64,000 bases of DNA from contig NZ_CP024047.1 of NCBI RefSeq assembly GCF_003430825.1, forward strand, positions 2,232,001 through 2,296,000, written 5' to 3'. The notes under the pieces are model-generated. The model made no database searches and was not told the DNA's origin. It saw only the letters and a list, made by a program, of their open reading frames with translations. Below are positions 1 through 8,950 of the stretch, piece by piece. This stretch comes from Natrarchaeobaculum sulfurireducens. Lineage in GTDB: Archaea; Halobacteriota; Halobacteria; Halobacteriales; Natrialbaceae. Both the position numbers and the translations under genes were made by a program. Positions within the stretch are counted from its first letter, which is position 1, and every line of letters begins with the position of its first letter.

Positions 1-3000
1 GACCCCGAACGCGACGCGATCGAAGCGGGACGCTACGGCGGCCAACTCGACGTCGTTTTCGCGGGCGCGGTTGGCAACTCGTCGATCGCCGCCGCGCTCG
101 AGCCGATCGACGAGATCGCCGACTTCGAGATCGTCGATGTCACGGATCGGTTCGACGACCTAGCCGAAGTCGACGCCGAGGGCTCGACCGGCTCCGCCGC
201 CGAAACGGCCATCAGCACCGACGACGCCCGAGAACTCGAGGTCGACGAACTTCTCGAGGCGTTCGACGAGTACGACGACTTAGACGAGAAGGTCAGAGAG
301 GTCGAAGGCGACGACGACCTCGAGGTGTTCGACGAGATGGGCGATGCGGGCTCGTTCGACGACCTCTTCGACGATGCGGACATCGAGCCCGAGATCGGCC
401 CCGACGAGTTGGACTCGCCGACCGACGATTCCCAAGCGAGCCAGGAGCCCGCCACCGAAACCGAGTCAGCGGAGACCGACGACGTCGACGATGCCGAAGC
501 CGTCTTCGCCGAACTCAAAGAGGAAGTCGATCCCGTTGGCTTCGACGAACTGCAGGACGAACTCGCCGAACTCGAGTTCGACGAGTTTGGCGAAGAGGAG
601 GTTAGCATGGACGAACTCCTCGGCGACGAACTGGATGACTCACTCGAGCACGAGGCGAGCGAGACGGACGTGCCCCTCGAGAGTGATCCAGCGAGTACAG
701 ACGGAGCGCTCGAGGACGAGCTGACTGACTTCGACGAACTGTTCGAAAGTGACGAAGCCGACCAGGCTCACCTGTTCGGAGGAGACGAAGCCGACGACGG
801 CGATGTCGCTGTCGATGACGAGTCGACTCGAGACGTCGACGTTGTGGCTGACGAGCCCGTTGATGACGAGCCAGCCGAATCCGTGACGGCTGATCACGAG
901 GAATCAGAGGACGCGACGCCCGAACCGGCGTTCACGTTCGACAATATCGCGATCGACAACGGTGAAGCGGACGGAGCGACCGACTCGAGTGCCGACGGCT
1001 CGAGCAGTCCGGGTGACGACCATGTAGACGAGCCGAGCGACGACTGGATCGAGGCCGGCGACGTCGATCCCGATCTCGAGGATGCCGAGTCGCTCGCGCC
1101 GTCCATCGACGAACCCGCGAGTGGCGACGACCACGGGTTCGGCGTCCCCGACGACGAGCCGACAGCTCCGTCGGTCGGCGGGTCGACGCTCGAGGACGCA
1201 TGGGACGAATCCTCCCACGAAGACATCGAACCGTCACCGTCTCTGTCCGACGACCGCTTCGATTCAGAACCGTTCGAGGCCGACGAAACGGCGGTCGACG
1301 CCGATTCGTTCGACGCCTGGTCCACTCCTGAAACGGACGTTGAGACGTCGTTCGACGACACGTCCGACTTCGACGATACGTCCGATCTGGACGTTTCGTT
1401 CGATCCCACACCGGAGACGGAGGTCTCGCTCGACGACGAATCGAACCGTGTCTCGCTCGAATCGTCCGACCAACCGATTGACGAACGAACCCCAGACCGT
1501 GAGTCAGACGAGGATCCTCGAGCATCTCTCGAAGGCGACGACACATTCGAGAACGGACACCCAGACGAACTCGAGGAGCCCGACGCAGTCACACCGCAAG
1601 CGGACCCATCGGACGAACTCGAGTCAGCCGGGTCGAACGTCGAAAGCGACCGCGAGTCGACCGACCCGGATTCCAGCGTCGAGTCTCCGTCACTCGACGA
1701 CGAGTTCGGGGACGTTCCAACGGAGGTGTTCGAACTCGAGGACGACTCGAGCGACTCGTTCGAGGAGACGTTCGGTGCTGATGCCCTTTCAGGCGTAGAC
1801 TCCACCGGCGAGTGGAACACGGCTGCTGACTCGACGAGTACCTCATCCGAAGACGCCCGCAATGCCGAGACGGCCGATGCCGAGGCTCCCCGAGTAATCG
1901 AAGAGCCGAGCCTCGAGATTCCGGACATTACCGTCCCGGAGTCGGTCGGTCGAACCGACGACGAGCCGACCGCCGACGAGATCCAGTCGGTCCGGGTAGA
2001 CGTCGAACAGATCGACGACCTGCTGAACCTGGTCGAAGGTCTCGTCACGACTCGCGTCCGGCTCCGGCATGCGGTCGAAACCGACCTCGACCGTAGGGTG
2101 CTCGAGACCGAAATCGACGGCCTCGAGAAACTGGTGACCGACCTCCAGGGGACGGTGATGGACGTCAGGCTCGTCCCGCTCGAGACGATCGCGAACCGAC
2201 TTCCACGAGTCGTTCGGGATGTCGCCCGCGAACAGGAGAAAACGGTCGCCTTCGAGATGGACGGCACCGACGTCGAACTCGACCGGGGGATCCTCGATCG
2301 TCTCCGTGATCCACTGATCCACCTGGTCCGCAACGCCGTCGATCACGGGATCGAACCACCGACGGCCCGAGAGGCGGCTGGCAAACCCCGCGAAGGGAGC
2401 ATCGAGGTGTCTGCCAGTCGCGACCGCGATCAGGTGACGATCACGGTTTCCGACGACGGTCGTGGTCTCGATGTCGACGATCTGCGCTCGGAAGCCGTCC
2501 AAACCGGCGTCCTCGAGGCCGAGGAGGCGGCCGCAATGTCCGACGACGAGGCGTACGACCTGGCGTTCCACCCGGGGCTCTCGACGGCCGAGGAGGTAAC
2601 CGACGTCAGCGGTCGTGGCGTCGGGATGGACGTCGTCGAACGGATGATCGATACGCTCGATGGAACGATTTCGATCGATAGCGAACTCGGCGAGGGGACG
2701 ATGGTGACGATGACGCTTCCCGTCTCGATCGCGATCGACGACGTTCTGTTCGTCGAGAGCGGCGGCGAGACGTTCGGCGTTCCTACCACGGCGGTTCACG
2801 ACGTCGAGTCCGTCGCCGACATCGAGGTGGTCGACGGCGAACGCGTCCTCCCCGTCGAGGACGAGGCCTATCCGGTGGTCGAACTCGACGACGCCCTCGA
2901 GACGCCGATGGGCGGTTCGGACGGCGGAATGCTGATTCGGGTCCGCGAGGACGTCAGACCCGTGGCGTTGCAGTGTGATCGAGTCGGCGACCAGCAGGAA

Positions 3001-3111
3001 GTCGTCGTCAAACCCTTCGAAGGCTTCATGGCCGACATCCCGGGTCTCAGCGGTGCGACGGTTCGAGGCCGGGGCGAAGTCGTCCCAATCCTAGACGTAA
3101 CGACACTATGA
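1..3111 (+). CDS. cheA: Chemotaxis histidine kinase CheA, 5' end outside window
   Basis: The reading frame is open from the first base, so the protein is cut at its N-terminus; 1036 residues are visible. The first ~55 residues look like a P2 (CheY-binding) domain. About 580 residues of very acidic, Ser/Thr-rich sequence without recognisable domain follow. The dimerisation helices start near residue 662. The ATPase domain has an N-box (HLVRNAVDHGIE, residues 774-785), a G1 box (DDGRGLD from 818) and a G2 box (GRGVGMDVV from 871). A CheW-like receptor-coupling domain runs from about 905 to the end. The phospho-acceptor histidine (P1) domain must lie left of the window. CheA passes receptor signals to CheY and CheB by phosphotransfer. 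It heads a compact cluster with cheC, cheD and cheR. The linker makes it far longer than the CheA I know from Halobacterium (under 700 residues). Confidence 0.95.
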   Translation, partial: DPERDAIEAGRYGGQLDVVFAGAVGNSSIAAALEPIDEIADFEIVDVTDRFDDLAEVDAEGSTGSAAETAISTDDARELEVDELLEAFDEYDDLDEKVREVEGDDDLEVFDEMGDAGSFDDLFDDADIEPEIGPDELDSPTDDSQASQEPATETESAETDDVDDAEAVFAELKEEVDPVGFDELQDELAELEFDEFGEEEVSMDELLGDELDDSLEHEASETDVPLESDPASTDGALEDELTDFDELFESDEADQAHLFGGDEADDGDVAVDDESTRDVDVVADEPVDDEPAESVTADHEESEDATPEPAFTFDNIAIDNGEADGATDSSADGSSSPGDDHVDEPSDDWIEAGDVDPDLEDAESLAPSIDEPASGDDHGFGVPDDEPTAPSVGGSTLEDAWDESSHEDIEPSPSLSDDRFDSEPFEADETAVDADSFDAWSTPETDVETSFDDTSDFDDTSDLDVSFDPTPETEVSLDDESNRVSLESSDQPIDERTPDRESDEDPRASLEGDDTFENGHPDELEEPDAVTPQADPSDELESAGSNVESDRESTDPDSSVESPSLDDEFGDVPTEVFELEDDSSDSFEETFGADALSGVDSTGEWNTAADSTSTSSEDARNAETADAEAPRVIEEPSLEIPDITVPESVGRTDDEPTADEIQSVRVDVEQIDDLLNLVEGLVTTRVRLRHAVETDLDRRVLETEIDGLEKLVTDLQGTVMDVRLVPLETIANRLPRVVRDVAREQEKTVAFEMDGTDVELDRGILDRLRDPLIHLVRNAVDHGIEPPTAREAAGKPREGSIEVSASRDRDQVTITVSDDGRGLDVDDLRSEAVQTGVLEAEEAAAMSDDEAYDLAFHPGLSTAEEVTDVSGRGVGMDVVERMIDTLDGTISIDSELGEGTMVTMTLPVSIAIDDVLFVESGGETFGVPTTAVHDVESVADIEVVDGERVLPVEDEAYPVVELDDALETPMGGSDGGMLIRVREDVRPVALQCDRVGDQQEVVVKPFEGFMADIPGLSGATVRGRGEVVPILDVTTL

Positions 3112-3139
3112 ACGAACACAACATCCAACGGAGCACACA

Positions 3140-3745
3140 ATGACGTTGATGGTCGACATACGAAAGCTGAGTTTCATAAACGAGATGGCAAAGGTCGGGA
3201 CGAACGGCGTCGCCGACAACATGACCAAACTGACCGGCGAAGACGCCCGGATGGAGGTGACGAAAACCAACTTCATCGACGTCGACGATCTGGACTCACA
3301 ACTCGAGCCCGGCAAGCGCGTGGGCGTCCGAGTCAGGTTACTCGACCCGCCGTACGGGCACATCCTCGTCCTTTTCCCGGAGGCGAGCGCAAAGAAGATC
3401 ACGGCGATCATGCTGAACGACGTCGTCGACGACATGTCGAACGTCTCGGGCAAGATGGCCAGAAGCGCCGTCGAAGAGATGGGGAACATGATGGCGAGTG
3501 GCTTCATCGACGGCTGGGCTGACGTGCTCGGCCGGGTGATCGACGTTCCTGCCCCGCAACTCGTCTACGCACCCGCAGGCGAGATCGTGACGCGGACTGC
3601 CGGGCTCGGTGACGACGACCTCGCGTTGTTTTTCGATTCGGACCTGACGGTCCCGAGCTACCAGATCGAAGCCGAAATCTACGCGTTCCCCGACTTGGAG
3701 GAGTTCGTCGAGATGATCAACGAACTCGACGTCCAGACCGCATGA
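3140..3745 (+). CDS. cheC: CheC-type chemotaxis phosphatase/adaptation protein
   Basis: A 201-residue single-domain CheC family protein. The phosphatase signature S-x3-E-x2-N-x22-P is intact (S109, E113, N116, P139). The corresponding N-terminal helix (INEMAKVG) has Lys where Asn is needed, so only one of the two CheC active sites looks functional. In the family CheC dephosphorylates CheY-P and binds CheD, linking CheY-P level to receptor adaptation. The gene starts 28 bases after cheA and its end overlaps the next cheC by 4 bases (ATGA), which suggests translational coupling. A start three codons later (MVDIRK) is possible. Confidence 0.93.
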   Translation: MTLMVDIRKLSFINEMAKVGTNGVADNMTKLTGEDARMEVTKTNFIDVDDLDSQLEPGKRVGVRVRLLDPPYGHILVLFPEASAKKITAIMLNDVVDDMSNVSGKMARSAVEEMGNMMASGFIDGWADVLGRVIDVPAPQLVYAPAGEIVTRTAGLGDDDLALFFDSDLTVPSYQIEAEIYAFPDLEEFVEMINELDVQTA

Positions 3746-5007
3746 AACTCGACGTCAGCGTCCTCGGAACGTTCTACCGGATGGCTCGAGAGGGAGCGGG
3801 ACTCGCTGCGGGTCGGTTGACGCACATGACCGGCGTCGAAACCAGAGTCGGCGTGACGAAACTCAACTTCATGCGAGGCCGGGAGATTCGCCGGGAGCTC
3901 GCTGACGGTTCGGCGCTGGTCGGCGTTAGAGTCGAGTTGGCAGGTGCGATCGACGGCCACTCGATGGTCGTCTTCGACCGCGATGACGCCGGTCGAATCG
4001 TCGAGGGACTGCTCAGCGAGGCAATGACCGATGGGGCGACCGACACCGACGCCGACACCGACGCCTTCGATCGGATGAGTCAGAGCGCTGTTACCGAGGT
4101 CGGTCAGGTGATGAACAGCGGGTTCGTCGACGGCTGGGCGGATGTCCTCGAGTCGGTCATCGACGTTTCGACGCCAGCGTTCGTCGAAGGGGACTCCGCC
4201 GAACCGTTTCTCGACGACCTCGAGAACGCTCCTGCGGCCGACGATCTCGCGTTGCTCTTTCAGAGTCGAATCGAGACCGTCGACGCCGAAATCGAGTTCG
4301 ATCACTATCTCTTCCCGGACCGGGAGTCGATGGCCGCGCTCCTCGATCGACTCCGCACCAGCGAGGGGATCGACTACGACAAACTGGACGGCTTCGATCG
4401 AATGGCCGAACGCGGGGCCGAAGAGATGGCCGACACAGCGACGAAACTGACGGGTATCGAGACGAGCATCGAGATCCGCCGGCTGAACTTCGTCTCGCTC
4501 GAGGCGATCCCCCAGCAGGTACCCGACGAGACGCTCGTCGGCATCGCCTTCGAGTTCGACGGCGTGCCAAGCGGATATCTGCTCTTTCTGTTCGACGAAG
4601 CCTCGGCCCACGAGATCGTCGACGCGATGGTCCCGATGGACGTCGACGACGATGGTTTCGACGAGATGGGCCGCAGCGCGATCATGGAACTCGGAAACAT
4701 CATGGCGAGTGGATTCTTAGACGGCTGGGCGAACGTCCTCGATACGACGATCGACCACTCGACGCCGGAGTTCGTCCACGACATCGGCACCGCGGCGGTC
4801 GATCCCGTCGTCGTCGGTCTCGGTGCAAATCAGGAGTACGCGTTCGTCTTCGACACGCACGTCGTCGCCGACGAACACGCATTCGACTGCGAGGTCTACG
4901 CCATCCCCGACGAATCCGACCTCGAGCGTGCCCTGAACGACCTCGAGGTCGATCGGATCGAGGAGACGCCGACGACCGCACAGTTCCAGGAACTCGATCA
5001 GTCATGA
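3742..5007 (+). CDS. Tandem two-domain CheC protein
   Basis: 421 residues made of two CheC domains in a row (roughly 1-200 and 208-405). The second domain has the full signature S312-x3-E316-x2-N319 followed 23 residues later by Pro. The first domain keeps S115 and E119 but has Gln122 in place of the catalytic Asn, with spacing to Pro intact, so it may bind CheY-P or CheD without normal catalysis. It overlaps the preceding cheC and the following cheD by 4 bases each. Haloarchaea are known to carry several CheC paralogues; which numbered one this is cannot be told from the sequence alone. It likely fine-tunes CheY-P turnover together with its single-domain neighbour. Confidence 0.9.
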   Translation: MKLDVSVLGTFYRMAREGAGLAAGRLTHMTGVETRVGVTKLNFMRGREIRRELADGSALVGVRVELAGAIDGHSMVVFDRDDAGRIVEGLLSEAMTDGATDTDADTDAFDRMSQSAVTEVGQVMNSGFVDGWADVLESVIDVSTPAFVEGDSAEPFLDDLENAPAADDLALLFQSRIETVDAEIEFDHYLFPDRESMAALLDRLRTSEGIDYDKLDGFDRMAERGAEEMADTATKLTGIETSIEIRRLNFVSLEAIPQQVPDETLVGIAFEFDGVPSGYLLFLFDEASAHEIVDAMVPMDVDDDGFDEMGRSAIMELGNIMASGFLDGWANVLDTTIDHSTPEFVHDIGTAAVDPVVVGLGANQEYAFVFDTHVVADEHAFDCEVYAIPDESDLERALNDLEVDRIEETPTTAQFQELDQS

Positions 5008-5522
5008 AGACCTACGGCACCGAACCCGGCGCACCGACCCCGGTCCAGATCGGTATTTCCGAACTGGCGGTCAGCGACGGCGACGATACCCTCAAATCCT
5101 ACGGCCTCGGTTCGTGTATCGCGATTGCACTGTACGACCCCGACAGTGAAATCGGCGGTCTCGCACACGCGATGTTGCCCGATGGCGATGCGGTCGCGAA
5201 CAGCGACCGAAAACCCGGTAAGTACGCCGACACCGCGATCCGGGCCCTCCTCCGTCGTATGGTCGAACGTGGCGCAAGTTATACCTCCGTCGAGGCAAAA
5301 CTCGCCGGCGGCAGCGACATGTTCGAGTTCGATAGCTTCGGCGACGGCGTCGGCGAGCGAAACGCCGCCGCAGCCAGAGCCGAACTCGAGAAACTCGGCG
5401 TGCCGGTTGTGGCCGAAGACATCGGCGGCCAGCACGGTCGAACCGTGAAGTTCACCCCCGGGACGGGAGAACTCGTCGTCAAGACGGCCGACGAAGACGA
5501 ACACGGGGTGACCGTCCTGTGA
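5004..5522 (+). CDS. cheD: Chemoreceptor glutamine deamidase CheD
   Basis: 172 residues with the CheD catalytic pattern: Cys38 in GLGSC, His55 in GLAHAMLP, and the conserved KLAGGSDMF segment around residue 100. CheD deamidates glutamines in chemoreceptors and is bound by CheC, whose CheY-P-dependent binding regulates it. The gene overlaps the tandem cheC upstream and cheR downstream by 4 bases each. It lies between two cheC genes and cheR, as expected for an archaeal adaptation module. Confidence 0.95.
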   Translation: MKTYGTEPGAPTPVQIGISELAVSDGDDTLKSYGLGSCIAIALYDPDSEIGGLAHAMLPDGDAVANSDRKPGKYADTAIRALLRRMVERGASYTSVEAKLAGGSDMFEFDSFGDGVGERNAAAARAELEKLGVPVVAEDIGGQHGRTVKFTPGTGELVVKTADEDEHGVTVL

Positions 5523-6316
5523 GCGACTCCCTCGACACCGTTCTCGCGTTCGTCGAGAACGAACTCTCGTTCGCAACGAGCCACTACAACGACAGTTATC
5601 TCGATCGTCGAGTCTCTTCACGGATTCGTCGAACCGGCAGCGACGACTACGACGACTACTTCGAGTTGCTCCGGGACGATCCGGACGAACAGACGGCGCT
5701 GGTCGAGTCGATGAGCATCAACGTCACCGGCTTCTTTCGCAACCCCGAGGTCTGGACTGGTATCCGCGAGGTGTTTCGCGACCTCGCCGCCGACTGCGAC
5801 GACCTTCGGATCTGGAGTGCGGCCTGTGCGGATGGCCGAGAACCGTACTCGCTGTCGATGCTCGCTCACGACGACCCCGACATCGATGCCGCATGCATCG
5901 ACATCCTCGCAACCGACATCAGCGAACCCGCCCTCGAGACGGCCTGCAAGGGTGTCTACGAGGAGTCACGAACGGTCGACATCGGTGACCAACTCGAGTT
6001 TCTCGAGGACCCCACACGCTACGTCGAGGCCGACGATCGAGCGTACCGGATCGCCGATCGGGTCAAACGGTGCGTCTCGTTCGAACGCCATGACCTGATC
6101 AACGGCGACCCGAAATCGGGGTTCGACCTCGTCGTCTGTCGGAACCTGTTCATCTACATCGATAACGAGTACAAAGCGCCCATGCTCGACGTGATTGCGA
6201 CGTCGCTACGACCGGGTGGGTACCTCGTCATCGGCAAAGCCGAAACGATCCCGCCGAGCCTGAAATCCGCGTTCACCGTTCGAGATCCCCGACTGCGGAT
6301 CTACCAGCGTGAATAA
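5519..6316 (+). CDS. cheR: Chemoreceptor glutamate methyltransferase CheR
   Basis: 265 residues, the usual CheR length. The GTG start overlaps the cheD stop (GTGA). The N-terminal helical domain (about 1-80) is followed by an AdoMet-dependent methyltransferase domain with SAACADGREPYSL near residue 100, equivalent to the CASGEEPYSL motif of CheR, and a VVCRNLFIYI segment near 205. CheR methylates receptor glutamates and works against CheB and CheD during adaptation. It is the last gene of the chemotaxis operon visible here; the next gene starts 85 bases later. Confidence 0.95.
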   Translation: MSDSLDTVLAFVENELSFATSHYNDSYLDRRVSSRIRRTGSDDYDDYFELLRDDPDEQTALVESMSINVTGFFRNPEVWTGIREVFRDLAADCDDLRIWSAACADGREPYSLSMLAHDDPDIDAACIDILATDISEPALETACKGVYEESRTVDIGDQLEFLEDPTRYVEADDRAYRIADRVKRCVSFERHDLINGDPKSGFDLVVCRNLFIYIDNEYKAPMLDVIATSLRPGGYLVIGKAETIPPSLKSAFTVRDPRLRIYQRE

Positions 6317-6401
6317 CCTCACCCTCGGCCTCGACGGTTGACTTTCGGTCGCTGATGAACGACCGACCGTTACATGAGCGTCGACCGAATAGTTCCGGTG
6401 A

Positions 6402-7679
6402 ATGACCGGTCCCGATCTGCAATCGTACGTCAACCGATCACGCGCCCTCCTCGAGTCGAGTTCGCCATCGACAGTTCGGGAAACGCGCACCTGGCTCGTC
6501 GACCCGTTTCTCGCGACGCTCGGCTGGGACGTCCATGCAGAGACCTGTCGAACGAACGAACGCGTCGACGAGACGCTCCTCGAGTACGTCTTCTCAGTCG
6601 GTTCCGTCCCGGCCCTGTTCGTCGCGGTCGAGCCGTACAACGCTGGGCTCGATGAATCCCGGGCTGTCGAGCTACTCGAAGTGATGGCCTGGTCGGGTAT
6701 CGACCGAGCGATCTACACGGACGGCAGTGCGTTTCTCTTTCTCGCCGGGACGACCGACGCCGACCGCCTGGGCTGTCGCCTGCTATCACTTCCCGAGTAC
6801 GAGTCCTCTATCGCTCATTACGGTCGGACGAGCCTCGAGCGACACGTCGCCGACGACACTCGGGCGTTCGTCGCCCGTCGACTCGCCCTCGAGCGTTCGC
6901 GGATTGTCGAGTCAATTGTCGATGAGTTGACGACACATGCGGGCGACGGCGGCACCTACTCGAGCGAGTTCGAGGCCGCAAGCGAACGATTCCTCGACCA
7001 GCTCGTCGTCTCGTTCGCCGCTTCGGAGCCGACGTTTGCGCCCACATCCGAAGATGTCGCACTCGAGTTCACGGACGCGACGGCCGCAGACTCCCATATT
7101 GGCGGAGCCAAAATTGATCCAACCGATTCGAGATCGTCCGCCAGCGGTGACGATGCGACGCCACCCGCCCCTGACGGCCAGCGACACCCGCTCGGAGACG
7201 GGTCCTCATCACCAGCGACCGACGAGACCGACGATATCGATGACACCGATGACACGGACGGCCCAGACGAGTCGACAGCTCCGTCAGCCGATGCTTCCGA
7301 TTCCACCCCCTCCGAAGCGATGGCTGACGACGAGCGTTCGACCGCCGACGGGGAGTTCGTCGTCCGCTTTTTCAACGACCGCGGCTCGATCGGTGCGATC
7401 GGTGGCTCGAGTTCGACCGCCGCACTCGTCCACGCCACGGAATATCTGCTGGCACGCGGGCTTTCGGGCGTCGACCTCCCCTGGGAACCCGGGGACGAAC
7501 CGACAGTGCTGAACGACCAGCCCGTTCGAGCCGACGGCTCTTCTATGCGCGAGCCACGAGAACTGGCGAACGGCTGGTATCTCGAGGCTGACGGCGACGT
7601 CGACGATCACGCCAATCGAGTCGAGGCGGTGACCGAGAGAGCGGGGTTGCGGGCGATGCTCACCGGCGACTGGAAGTAG
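6402..7679 (+). CDS. Protein with degenerate HsdR N-terminal-like nuclease fold
   Basis: 425 residues. Residues 1-150 follow the outline of the type I restriction HsdR N-terminal (PD-(D/E)xK) domain: a helix ending in FLATLGWDV, a strand LLEYVFSV, a strand LFVAVEP and then DRAIYTDGSAFLFLAG, which matches the gv-ltnG-w-ly end of that fold. The usual catalytic Asp and Glu-x-Lys positions read as Glu and Val-x-Glu, so it is probably not a nuclease. Residues about 230-325 are an acidic linker rich in Asp-Thr repeats. The last ~95 residues form a second small domain starting FVVRFFNDRG. No restriction or methylase gene is nearby. It ends exactly against the convergent pilus operon. Function unknown; a link to che or pili is only positional. 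Confidence 0.75.
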   Translation: MTGPDLQSYVNRSRALLESSSPSTVRETRTWLVDPFLATLGWDVHAETCRTNERVDETLLEYVFSVGSVPALFVAVEPYNAGLDESRAVELLEVMAWSGIDRAIYTDGSAFLFLAGTTDADRLGCRLLSLPEYESSIAHYGRTSLERHVADDTRAFVARRLALERSRIVESIVDELTTHAGDGGTYSSEFEAASERFLDQLVVSFAASEPTFAPTSEDVALEFTDATAADSHIGGAKIDPTDSRSSASGDDATPPAPDGQRHPLGDGSSSPATDETDDIDDTDDTDGPDESTAPSADASDSTPSEAMADDERSTADGEFVVRFFNDRGSIGAIGGSSSTAALVHATEYLLARGLSGVDLPWEPGDEPTVLNDQPVRADGSSMREPRELANGWYLEADGDVDDHANRVEAVTERAGLRAMLTGDWK

Positions 7680-8459
7680 TTACCGGTCGATCTCGACCTC
7701 GGCGATCGTGATGATGACGCGTTCGGCGTCTACGTCCTCCCAGTCCTCGAGTTCGTCCTCCCACGCGTCTTTGTACCGCGACTCCCCTTCCAGTTCGACC
7801 GTGAGATTATGGCCATCGTCGATGTCGGCAACAGCAGACGATCGTTCGTCGACGTTCATCGTGAACCCGAGGTTCTCGTCGCTCTGGATCGATCGATCGT
7901 CTGCATCGATCGAGACGAGCGAAATGACTGCCGTTTTCGTTTCGTTGTTGTATTTGAGGTGAGGCCCCTCGAGCATGGCGCTATTCGTACCGTCGCTGCC
8001 CTCACTCGCCCGAACGACGGCCCCGCCGTCGTAAGCGATCTCGTCTGAGCCGTGCTCGTATCGGAACTCGCCGAGCGTGACGACCCCGTCGTTTGCGACG
8101 CCGTCGAACTCGTTTCCGAAATAACTGCTGCTATCGAGGGGTTCACCGTCGACCGTGATATTGAGTTGCGTCCCATCGCTCCCGGTACCGACACCGCCAC
8201 CTTGCAGTGCGAGTTCGCCGTACCGTTCTTCGATTCCGTCATAGCGCATCACGTCGTTGAAGTTGTCCGCAAGCGCTCCCATGGCCCGCTCGGCGTTCTG
8301 GAGCTGTTCGTTCTCCTGGTAGCTCTCCATCGCCTGCAGTCCCGTCACCGAAATGAGTGCAACCGACCCGAAGATGATCCCAAAAACCAACACGAACGCA
8401 ATCACTTCGGAGACTCCACGATCGGCGTCGGCCCCGCTCAACTGCCGTGTTCGTCGCAT
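7680..8459 (-). CDS. Prepilin-like protein, last gene of pilus operon
   Basis: 259 residues from an ATG whose A is also the last base of the upstream stop (TGATG), which decides the start. The N-terminus is short and basic, then DRG followed by VSEVIAFVLVFGIIF, a hydrophobic helix that resembles the RAVSPVIG start of haloarchaeal type IV pilins. Cleavage by an archaeal prepilin peptidase at the Arg-Gly boundary is plausible. The rest is an acidic, probably extracellular domain. I believe the family is one of the haloarchaeal DUFs (DUF7289) that accompany PilB/PilC pairs, recalled from memory. Likely a minor pilin or pseudopilin. Confidence 0.85.
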   Translation of the reverse strand: MRRTRQLSGADADRGVSEVIAFVLVFGIIFGSVALISVTGLQAMESYQENEQLQNAERAMGALADNFNDVMRYDGIEERYGELALQGGGVGTGSDGTQLNITVDGEPLDSSSYFGNEFDGVANDGVVTLGEFRYEHGSDEIAYDGGAVVRASEGSDGTNSAMLEGPHLKYNNETKTAVISLVSIDADDRSIQSDENLGFTMNVDERSSAVADIDDGHNLTVELEGESRYKDAWEDELEDWEDVDAERVIITIAEVEIDR

Positions 8460-8950
8460 CAGTTTGCCCCCCGGATCGTAACGTTCCCGTCTTCGGTAGT
8501 AACGTCGATCGTCCCACCTGGAGCCGACGCGCCCGTCTCGAGCGGCGTGTCGGTTTTCACCGGAACGTAGGTCGTCACGTCTGCTCCCTGTGAAGTAAGC
8601 TCGAGGCACTCGGTCGAGCCATCCAAAAGCGACGAATTAGCACAGTCGCTCGACTCGAGTATCTCGACGGTGTAGCCCGAGTTCGCCACCGTCCGCGGAT
8701 GGTTCGCGGTGACGGTCACCGTCCTGTCTCCGTCCTCGACGGCGAGTTGGTCGACGCTGTGGATCTCGCCCGCCAGCCGCTCGCCGACCGTCTCGAGTGA
8801 AGTTTCCGCCGATCGATCGGTTTCGGTCTCGAGCAATCCACCCGCACCCGTCAGGAGCACGGCGATGAGGAGGGTCGTGATCCCAATGGTAAGGACGTGC
8901 GTGATCGCAATCGAGGTCCCACGGTGGTCGGTCCGTAACTGACGGATCAT
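8459..8950 (-). CDS. Prepilin-like protein of pilus operon
   Basis: 163 residues. It begins with a short charged segment ending in HRG, then a hydrophobic helix (TSIAITHVLTIGITT and on), then a mostly beta-looking acidic domain with two cysteines near residue 100 (SDC and TEC), which may form a disulfide outside the cell. It overlaps the upstream gene by 4 bases and touches the downstream one by one base, so the five genes are probably translated as a coupled set. Family probably DUF7266 (from memory). Role inferred: minor pilin of the adjacent PilB/PilC machine. Confidence 0.82.
   Translation of the reverse strand: MIRQLRTDHRGTSIAITHVLTIGITTLLIAVLLTGAGGLLETETDRSAETSLETVGERLAGEIHSVDQLAVEDGDRTVTVTANHPRTVANSGYTVEILESSDCANSSLLDGSTECLELTSQGADVTTYVPVKTDTPLETGASAPGGTIDVTTEDGNVTIRGAN

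Noticed and set aside
7200-7300. Short Asp/Thr repeats in the HsdR-N-like protein
   Set aside because: A low-complexity acidic linker, not a meaningful tandem repeat.
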